Of a stretch of 64,000 bases of DNA, positions 56,622 to 64,000 are shown piece after piece. Positions within the stretch are counted from its first letter, which is position 1; every line of letters starts with the position of its first letter. The notes beneath the pieces are model-generated. The model was not told the DNA's origin and made no database searches. It worked only from the letters and a program-made list of their open reading frames with translations. Both the position numbers and the translations under genes were made by a program. The stretch is taken from the NCBI RefSeq assembly GCF_030272615.1, contig NC_081410.1:128889640-128953639 (forward strand), given 5' to 3'. This DNA is from Cryptomeria japonica. Its lineage: Eukaryota; Streptophyta; Pinopsida; Cupressales; Cupressaceae.

Positions 56622-58060
56622 CAGAAAATCCCTAAAGAACCTTCCATCACATTTGATTCCAGTGAGACTATCAGGGCACCTGATGGTCCTTTATATATAG
56701 TTGCAAAAGTCAAGAATACACCTTGCCGTGGAGTGCTTATTGATCCTTCTTGTATGGTTAATGTCATTACTGAAGAATTTCTTTTTACTTTGCAATTGAA
56801 TCAAGTGATCTATGACGAAACAAATGTGGTTGTGAAACTATTTGATGCATTTTCTTCTCCTGCAATTGGTTCTATTACATTACCTATTGAGGTCCATAAC
56901 AAATCCCTTGATGTGGACTTTGCTATTATTCCATCATCCGAACAATTTCGTGTGAAGCTAGGCTATCCTTGGCTATCTTCCATGAAAGCTATTGCTTCTC
57001 CTATTCACAAGTGTTTGAAATTTCCCCATAATGGTGAAGTTGTTACTATCAATCATAGTCTCTTTAAACCAGCTGAAAGAACTTCTAGCGTTCCTATTGA
57101 TTACTTTTGGCCTAAACAATTTGAATCTCTTCCACCGCGGAGTGATCATCTCTTCAAATCTTATCAAAAGTGGAAAAAAGATATGATCCTATCTCTAAGA
57201 GAACCTAGAACACCCAAACTTGATACTCCTATCATTCTTGAGAAGGAAGTTCTTCCTTTGAAAGATAAAACTAATGTCTTTCCTCAAGAAGATTCCCAAC
57301 CCATTCCTATGAATGTGACTATGCCTATATCTAATAAACTTCCTAAAAGTAGACCTATCCCTCCTCGTCATGATGGACTTGGCTTCCTTCCTAAACCAAA
57401 TATTCCTCCCTTATATGGAGCAGTTCCTCCTCCTTCCTCTTATGGAGAGAAGAGATCTTCCTCTTCTCCTATTGTTCAACCTAAGAGACCACAACCTAAA
57501 CACCCAAGTGATAAGGATGAGAACATTCCTCCTCCTCAATCTTCTCAACTTCCTACTAAGACTAGATGAAATCGTTCTGCACGTGAACGCCGACGAAAGC
57601 GTCGTCTTAGAGCTCAGGCAGCTGCTTCTCAAACTTTGCAATCCCCAAAAACACCTTCAGCTAGTATTATTCCATTTTCTCCTCAGCCGAAAATTGAGCC
57701 AAAATCTCCTAAACATAAGATGCATGATGGTCTTGATCCTGTGCGAGTTAAAGATCCTATTTTTATAAATCTTGATATGATATAGATGAAAATGTTATTC
57801 ATGATGAAAATGTTACTCCTGTTCATTCTGATAGTGAATATGAATATGTTGATGTTGATAACCATTTATCTAACGCATTTTCTAAAGCACTTATCCTAGC
57901 TCGTAGACAAGAACACCGCGGCTTGGGATATGAACATAGCCCTTGTTTGGATCTTGTGATAGCTCCATCTGCTGTGTTGGATGTTCCTCCTCTAGCGTGT
58001 TTCCTACCTTCCCGAAATACTGATCAGCAAGATCGGGGGGTAGATGACGTGCTAGACTAG
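56622..58060 (+). pseudogene. N1 protease-like domain and tail, catalytic signature missing
   Basis: In frame with gag after the TAG. The block GVLIDPSCMVNVITEEF (about 56725-56780) aligns with G2 LIDSGSGLNLCTYKL but has D-P-S instead of D-S-G. The later block LGYPWLSSMKAIASPIHKCL aligns with G2 LGRPWIHSLQAVPSTYHQCI. HDGLGFLPKPNIPPLYG may be a G-patch remnant. After a TGA (57567-57569) comes a very basic run (RSARERRRKRRLR). After a shift near 57785 comes an acidic tail with HRGLGYEHSPCLDL, ending VDDVLD at 58060. No RT follows. The open 278-residue stretch argues that the protein was kept after losing protease activity. Confidence 0.82.
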
Positions 58061-58806
58061 TTTCATTAGCATAGCAGATTCTCTCCTCCTCTCTTTTGTT
58101 ACTTCTTCTATGTGTTATTCTCATTCTTCTATTTGTTGTCCTTAGTGTTGTCTACTTGAGGACGATGCAAAGCATTGAGATCTCTTTTGGTCTCTCTCAT
58201 GTTGACTCAAAAGACACATGTGTTCCCTTCTTCTAGGTGACCTTCCTTGATTGGGGAATGAAGAACAATTATGCATACATACTTATGATATACATGAATT
58301 ATCATACAGCATACTGACCCCGAGGAAAGCGAAGTCACCTTGTGCTTTGTGTTTTGTGTCTATTATCCTTGGGCTTATCTCACACTTGGGGGCTAAATCC
58401 TTGTGGTAATGTGCTCCTTTCCCTTCTCATTTCTTATATGTATCACTACCTTAAAGTAATCACCCCCGGTGAGGCGTGTGCGATCGCTTTAACGTAGGGG
58501 GGCATACATCCTGTTCATATCTTTTCAAGATACTTGAAAATTTCTTGACAAATTTAGCTTTGCCTTGAAAATTTTTGATATCTTTCTTGCATGACTCATA
58601 GTGAGGGAACCTTACTATTTACAGTCATGGTTCTCCCTCATGATCTTCCCTTTTACTTTGTCAATCGAAGTCATAAGATCCTTAGTCCACTGGGGGCTTG
58701 GTGTATCTTGCCTCCTTGACGTGGTGAAAGTTTTTCAATGTTGTTTCCTTGTACTTTACCGGAAGTATTGGCATACGCTTATACTCTCGCTAAAGTGGGG
58801 GCTAAA
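58061..58806 (+). other. N1 3' untranslated region and polypurine tract
   Basis: No gene is present. It ends with TAAAGTGGGGGCTAAA (58791-58806), the polypurine tract directly before the 3' LTR. Confidence 0.8.
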
Positions 58807-59993
58807 TGTAGCGTCCTAAAATTGCGACACTTGCAATTTCGACTGCATTTGGGTCTTCACAATGGCGATGCAACACGAAACCTGAATGGAGACCCCGAAA
58901 CTTGTTCATGACATCAAAAACTGCATTTTTCTGCACCCTGGCCTGATCCTCCTTGCACCCTGCTGTCCCTGGAGGTGGGACCATGGCGCCCAGCGCCCTG
59001 GTCCCTGGCCCTATTTTGGGCCCGGTCTCTTATGGGGCTTCGGGTCTTTAAGTTTGCAAATTGGAAAATAATCTTCCTAGGTCGGCCTAAGGTCGGGAAA
59101 ATCAGTTTATCAGCCCTAATTGACAAGTATATAAACTACATTTCCTCTCCCATTTTGGTAGATGGAAAAAAGGTGGAAACGATATTCAAGCATTCAAACA
59201 TTCAAGCATTCAAGCATTCCTTCAAGCAATTGATCATTCTAAGTCTCCATTCAAGGCTAAGTGTTGCATTCAAGACAAGGATTCAACCATTGAAGAGGAG
59301 ATCACATACAACACATTACATGCTACATACATTACACCTTCGCATGTAAGAATACAAACATTCTTACAACAAGGTATCAGTACTTGTTTACATTACAAAC
59401 ATTTACATTTACAACATTCTCATTTCTTGGTTAATTCCAAAATTGGGGTTTGACCTAAAGGCAAACCCCTCATCCCTAACCCCCCAATCGTCCTCTCTTT
59501 TTTGTGTGTAGGTTGCAGGTACGCGGTTGTAATTGAAGATCTGGAATCCTTGTGCAGAGACGAACAGATCCACCTTCGTTTCGCGGATTTTTCGGAGGAC
59601 CGTGTGCACGCCGGGCGCCATCGTCCTGTCAACTTTCGCTCAAATTTGCAGAACAGCACCGTCTTGACATTTTACTACTAATTCCAGGTCCGCAGCTTCA
59701 TCCTATATTCCTATCTCTATTTATAAGTGAATCTTTCTCACTTTTCATGCATTCCTAGTTCAATCTTTCTATCTACATTTCTTTACAAAAGAGGGTATCC
59801 TTGATGTCTTAACCCTTGAAACTCATATAGAATCCAATCTTGCATTGTGTGGGATTGGATCTTGTGGGTTTCAACCCCTCTTTTGAATGTAAAGTCTCTC
59901 CTAAGTGAAAACCATCAACCCTAGTGACCTCCCTTCTCTCTCCTCGGAGTTGGGGAGGGGAGAACGACTAGGGTTCAATTTTTCCGCTTTACA
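58807..59993 (+). repeat. N1 3' LTR
   Basis: This is 1187 bp, paired with 52259-53469. It carries the module GAGGACCGTGTGCACGCCGG at 59595 onward. Confidence 0.94.
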
Positions 59994-59998
59994 CTACC

Positions 59999-61460
59999 TT
60001 TACACTTTTCTTAAAGACACATAAGACAATGGTTCATTCCATTTTAATTAATATCTAGGTGCCTAGTTTAAATAAATGCACAAGATTTGGTTGAATCAGC
60101 TAGACAACCTGCAAAACAACTTGATTAGTAGTTTTAAAAAAAATGGAGTCTTCAACAAGTGTTCTGCAAAACAATTTGATTAGTAGTTTGAAAAAATGGA
60201 GTCTTCAACAAGCGTCCTGCAAAAGACAACAAAATGACAAAATATTTATTTTATTTTATTTTTTGGGAATAAGTAGAAAAACATAAATAAAAACTTTTTT
60301 ACTAATGACAAATGTGGATTTGAAGGAAATTTGATGGGTAAATGGGGTTCGACTAGGTTTTTTGCCACTTTTCAAGGGACAAGCAAGCAAAAAATGGGGA
60401 TTTTGGAGGAGAGATGAAGGAATGGGAAAATTTGTCAAAGAGGGACAAAGAAGCAAAAGTTGGAGATGGATAATATGGGAAAATTTTTGGAGGTGATTGG
60501 ATGAAAGGGGAAGAAGTTATGGCAAACCCTAAAAATAGAGAAATATGGGATTTAGGCTTCAAAAAGTGGATTTTTGGGATAAGGCCCCCAATGAAGAAAA
60601 TGTGGAAAATGGCAATGTGGAGAATCTGGTGAAGTTTGGAGGAAAATGGAGTCAAGATAAAGAAGATATGGAGAAAAAACAGAAAAAAAATATAATTTTT
60701 TTTTTTTTTTTAAAACCCTAGATTTAGCAGAGCAAACAAAAACCCTAGATTTAACAGAGCACACATAAACCCTAGATTTAATAGAGCAGACAGAAACCTT
60801 GGATTTAACAGAGCCAACAGAAACCCTAGATTTAACAAAGCAGACAGCCTCACTTAAACAGAATAAAAAAAAAAATGTCAAAGGTCTGGATTTCTGATTG
60901 TTTAGATAGACAAGAGCATACTCTCCTACTTTCACACTTTCCTGTGGTCAGACAGATTATGATTAAATAGAACAGATAACACGAAATGAAAAGAAAATGC
61001 AGACTACTGTTGGCACCTAACAAATTTCAGACACATTAACAGAGCAAACAGTTGCACTAAATAGATAGAAAAGTGCCGAAAATCTGGATTTCTGATTGTC
61101 TAGATAGACAAGAGCATACTCTCCTATTTTCACACTTTTTTGCGGTCAAAGCATACAGTCGCGCTAAACAGAATAGAAAAGTGCCAAAGGTCTGGATTTC
61201 TGATTGTCTATATAGACGAGCATACTCTCCTACTTTCACACAGATTATAAATAAATAGAATAGATAACAGATATGTCGTGCTGAAACAGAAACAGAAAAG
61301 TAAAAGAATAAGGAGGAGCTATCGCTCAGAAATGCAGAGCCGCTATTCTAGAACCTGCGAAAAAGATATATATATTTTTTTGTAGTCGCGCTATTCTGGA
61401 ACCTGCGTCTCACAACTCACAAAAACTTTTTTAAAAAAACATTAGTTCTTAGGGACGTGG
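59999..61460. other. G2 5' leader, outer part, with two tandem arrays
   Basis: No gene is supported. A T-run lies at 60698-60711. A 30-bp unit (AAACCCTAGATTTAACAGAG) is repeated about five times at 60713-60850. A unit of about 110-190 bp spacing with GGTCTGGATTTCTGATTGTC and GCATACTCTCCTA occurs at about 60890, 61080 and 61195; a fourth copy is at 52212, on the other side of N1. Minus-strand open frames here are repeat translations. Confidence 0.75.
60713..60850. repeat. 30-bp tandem repeat in G2 leader
   Basis: There are five copies of AAACCCTAGATTTAACAGAG plus about ten variable bases. The AAACCCTAGATT word is close to, but not, a telomere repeat. Confidence 0.85.
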
Positions 61461-61478
61461 GTCCCACCGGGCGTGCCA
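61461..61478 (-). promoter_or_regulatory. G2 primer binding site
   Basis: On the minus strand TGGCACGCCCGGTGGGAC lies three bases inside the 5' LTR. The TGG start and GC-rich body fit the 3' end of a tRNA. The exact tRNA is not assigned. Confidence 0.8.
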
Positions 61479-61481
61479 AAA

Positions 61482-62568
61482 TGAAGAGGGGAAAACATAT
61501 TAGAAGGTTAAATGATCCAAACATAACAAAATAAACCTGCAAAATGCTAAAATAGCATGAAAAGACCATTTTACCTTCTCCTTTAGATTGAGCTTGATGA
61601 AGTGAAGACGCCCCTTGATAATGCTCCACTTGATGTGCTCCTTTGATTGCTGGATGTGGATGGCTCTCCAATGATGTGCACAACATGAAATGGATTTCAG
61701 GAGGATGATAAGGATGAAAATGATGAAGCTGCCAAGATGATTTCCTGGGCTCAAAAGGGCAGCATAAGCTTATTGGATTTCGAGATGTTTTAAATGAAGG
61801 GATGGAGACCTTTTATTTATAGGAAGAGGAGAGAAAAACGGATAGCTAGGATGGATTCGAGATGAAGGGCTAAGATTTACTTGTGAGCTCACACAAGCTC
61901 CAAGAGAGGGTGCGGAGACCAAGAAATATGCCTTAAAGGCATTTCGTATCTCCACACTCCACAAGGTGCATTGGAGGAATTAAATTTTTTCCAAAAAAGG
62001 ATATCATGGGGATTGGAGGAATAAAAAAAAGAATTAAAAATTCCTTGGGAGAGGGGATGCTTGGAGGAATGTGAGATTTCGAAAATCTTACATTCACCTA
62101 GGAAAAGAGTATTTAAAAGCAAGGAGTTGACTTTGTGGCTAATCATGATGATTAGCCATTAACGATTCATTAGGAGGGGGATTGGAGGAAATGTTAGGTG
62201 GGATTAGGATTAGACTAGGAGAGAGAATGAGTGGAGGGAATAAAAAATTAGAAGAATAAGGTTAAGTGAGTTTAGGGAGTTTCTAGAAGAATTTATTAGG
62301 TTAATGATGAATTAAGAAGATGATTTGTAGGAATCATGTAGGTTAACTAATTAATTGAAATTAATTAGCTAAGAGGAAGATTTGTGAGGATTTGATTTTT
62401 TAGAAGAATAAAGAAAGGGATTGATTTATAAATAAATCAATCACATGCTATAGTGACAATATTAATTATATTTAATTAATATTGAGGAGAATTTGAATTA
62501 ACATAATTAATTAATTAATTATGTGAGGCATTAAAAATAATTAAAATAATTATTTTTAAGTGTCTACA
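61482..62568 (-). repeat. G2 5' LTR
   Basis: This is 1087 bp, paired with 32945-34030. The differences are a 20-30 bp indel near the right-hand copy's 61520 and scattered substitutions. Confidence 0.95.
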
Positions 62569-62573
62569 AAAGC

Positions 62574-64000
62574 ATTAGAGAAGAGTTTTACATCAATGAA
62601 GGGTAGAGATAAAGGAAAATAAACTTTTCTATACAATCTAAGGTCACCATTTCAATGATATAAAGATATAATAGTGCTTATGGATAGTTGACAACAATCA
62701 CGAAGAATGAGAAGAAAGGATGTAAAAAAGATTGTCCTAAATCACGTTGAAGAGAACACAGATGTAGTCTATGTAGTAGCACAAAGGGACAAAGCCAAAT
62801 AAAACCTTCATTTTCTAAGCCAAATCAGTCTATGTAGGGCATTGAATAATAAATGTCAAGAATGTTGTTATTTTAACACATAAAGACACTAAGACATACA
62901 GTCCTTAGGTCTGCAAAGATCTCATCATTAATATATAGATTCTTAATGCTACATTCAACAATAATAAAGTTCCAAACACATAGATGTCATCCAAACATAG
63001 AGATCGTGACATGTAGAAGTCATCATAACAAGACATCATGAGTAGCTACAACCATAGGACTCATAATTCAATGAACATTTTCAATCCCAAAGCTTCTTTA
63101 CAGTCATAAGATCATAAAGACAATTAAATGTATAAGAAAGGGTAGTATATCAGTGAAAGTCACATTGAAAAGGGACATAAGGGTAGCCAATAACATGAAG
63201 TCGAGGCTTCCAAACAATGATCAATACAACCCACCCTAGAACTACAATAATAGCACATGAACAATGCCACATTTTCAACAAGTGCAGAGATGAAAAAATA
63301 TTTGTGTGCCTTAAGAGTAGTGACATATTCATGTGCCTTAAGAGTAGTGATTCATCACAAGTTATGCATAGAGGATCAATGCTAAGTATAGCCATGGAAT
63401 GGTCATTGAAGACCTTATTCATGACAATGTCAACGAGCTTCTTGAGAGACTGAAGAAGAATTGAAGGATATCTCAAGAAACAATCTTTTGACTATTAAAA
63501 TAGATAAAATTATGGTAGCAGTCATTGTCAAAGATTCCAAAGCAAGTATCATAGTGCATCAAACTATAATGATAGTGAGACAAAGAATCACAAACAAAGA
63601 CTAAAATTTTCAGTCAGAGTGACAATAGATAGAGCAAGCAACCCATAGTTGTTTCAATAGTTTGAAGAGAATTCCTTGAGAGAGAACAATGCAAGCTCAA
63701 GTTGAAGAAGGATACAAGCATCAAGGCACTTAACGTAAGCTAGGTAAATAGTGATTCTAAGCCTTTGATAGTAAGAGAAACCAAAAGGAATGTTGTGACA
63801 AAGATGTGTGATCAGAATAGGGTCTTCATAAGATTTAATAGTCATGACCAACATTGTAAAAATTCATCAAAGTAGCCTTAGTATACTTCAAGGACAGTTA
63901 AAGAAGCCTATGATAGTATTGAAGGGATAGTGACAACATGTGCATCTAGTAGACAATAGCCTTTTAAAGGTCATAGAAGTCATGTCATGGTTCCATGAAA
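62574..64000. other. Unassigned flank right of G2
   Basis: No supported gene or recognisable element is present. It is AT-rich, with a 20-bp direct repeat GTGCCTTAAGAGTAGTGA at about 63305 and 63335. A 108-residue minus frame at 63476-63150 has no recognisable domain and is probably chance. It is likely the continuation of 32393-32944 before G2 inserted. Confidence 0.5.

Larger units (their letters stand above)
52259..59993 (+). mobile_element. N1: non-autonomous gag/protease-like LTR retrotransposon
   Basis: The LTRs are 52259-53469 and 58807-59993, starting TGTAGC and ending GCTTTACA. They are flanked by a perfect duplication CTACC (52254-52258 and 59994-59998). The primer site is at 53473-53490 and the polypurine tract at 58791-58806. 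The single coding region (54655-58060) has gag, a protease-like domain and a basic/acidic tail, and ends before any RT. This is a gag-only derivative, expected to be mobilised by the enzymes of a related gypsy element. The near-identity of the LTRs makes it one of the youngest insertions here. One 24-bp difference lies in the GC-rich block near 52445-52470. Confidence 0.93.
32945..62568 (-). mobile_element. G2: full-length Tat-like Ty3/gypsy element with two nested insertions
   Basis: The two LTRs (32945-34030 and 61482-62568) are near-identical, starting TGTAGACACTT and ending CCTCTTCA on the minus strand. The flanks GAAGC and AAAGC agree at four of five bases. The primer site (61461-61478) is next to the 5' LTR and the polypurine tract (34031-34045) is next to the 3' LTR. 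Coding order on the minus strand is gag, protease, G-patch, linker, RT, RNase H, second RNase H, integrase. E3 (39454-47496) and N1 (52259-59993) are inserted with perfect duplications. Removing them leaves about 13.8 kb, a normal size for Tat/Ogre-type elements. Long tandem-repeat arrays lie in the leader and 3' region. Stops in gag, RT and integrase make it non-functional. Confidence 0.93.

Noticed and set aside
60713-60850. Telomere-like repeats (AAACCCTAG)
   Set aside because: The unit is 30 bp with AAACCCTAGATTTAACAGAG, not the plant 7-bp telomere repeat. It is part of the G2 leader.
32945-62568. Endogenous pararetrovirus
   Set aside because: Paired LTRs, primer site, polypurine tract, integrase and target-site duplication show an LTR retrotransposon. 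No movement- or coat-protein region is seen.
63150-63476. 108-residue minus frame in the right flank
   Set aside because: No recognisable domain, AT-rich surroundings and no start context. Chance is the simpler explanation.

Overview
The window looks like intergenic chromosome from a large, repeat-rich plant genome, most likely a gymnosperm such as a conifer. It is AT-rich and consists almost wholly of nested LTR retrotransposons. The only non-transposon coding matter is two broken plant gene copies: a pentatricopeptide (PPR) fragment with plant MYAKCG-type repeats, and a degraded copy of the splicing factor CWC22. I see no intact host gene, no rRNA or tRNA gene, and nothing prokaryotic. The species assignment is inference.

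Region 1 (about 1-27,700) is an old minus-strand Ty3/gypsy element of Tat-like type, called G1 here (gag, protease, G-patch, RT, RNase H, second RNase H and integrase remnants). Younger insertions interrupt it or its 3' flank: two full-length non-autonomous LTR elements, E1 (225-8194, TSD GTATG) and E2 (9758-16534), and two solo LTRs, S2 (16992-18061) and S3 (24935-26253). A third solo LTR, S1 (5841-7000, TSD AAGGG), sits inside E1. Removing S1 gives E1 a length of 6805 bp against 6777 bp for E2.

Region 2 (about 27,800-32,900) is a gene-fragment island holding the PPR pseudogene (minus) and the CWC22 pseudogene (plus).

Region 3 (32,945-62,568) is a second Tat-like gypsy element, G2, on the minus strand, with both LTRs, a primer binding site, a polypurine tract and a near-perfect TSD. 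Two plus-strand elements split it. E3 (39454-47496, TSD CAAGA) lies between its G-patch and RT coding parts. N1 (52259-59993, TSD CTACC) lies in its leader. Without these G2 is about 13.8 kb. The last 1.4 kb of the window is unassigned decayed sequence.

The most interesting system is the E1/E2/E3 group. These elements have intact LTR ends, tRNA-Met-type primer sites and polypurine tracts, but no recognisable protease, integrase, RT or RNase H. They carry two reading frames. ORF1 is a coiled-coil protein with four or five CCHC zinc knuckles. ORF2 is a protein of roughly 1,050-1,130 codons that I cannot assign to a family. ORF2 is co-linear and clearly related between E1/E2 and E3 although their LTRs are largely unrelated, so it was probably kept by selection while pol was absent. 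N1 is a different non-autonomous type: it keeps gag, a protease-like domain lacking the catalytic D-S/T-G signature, and a linker, and stops just before RT.
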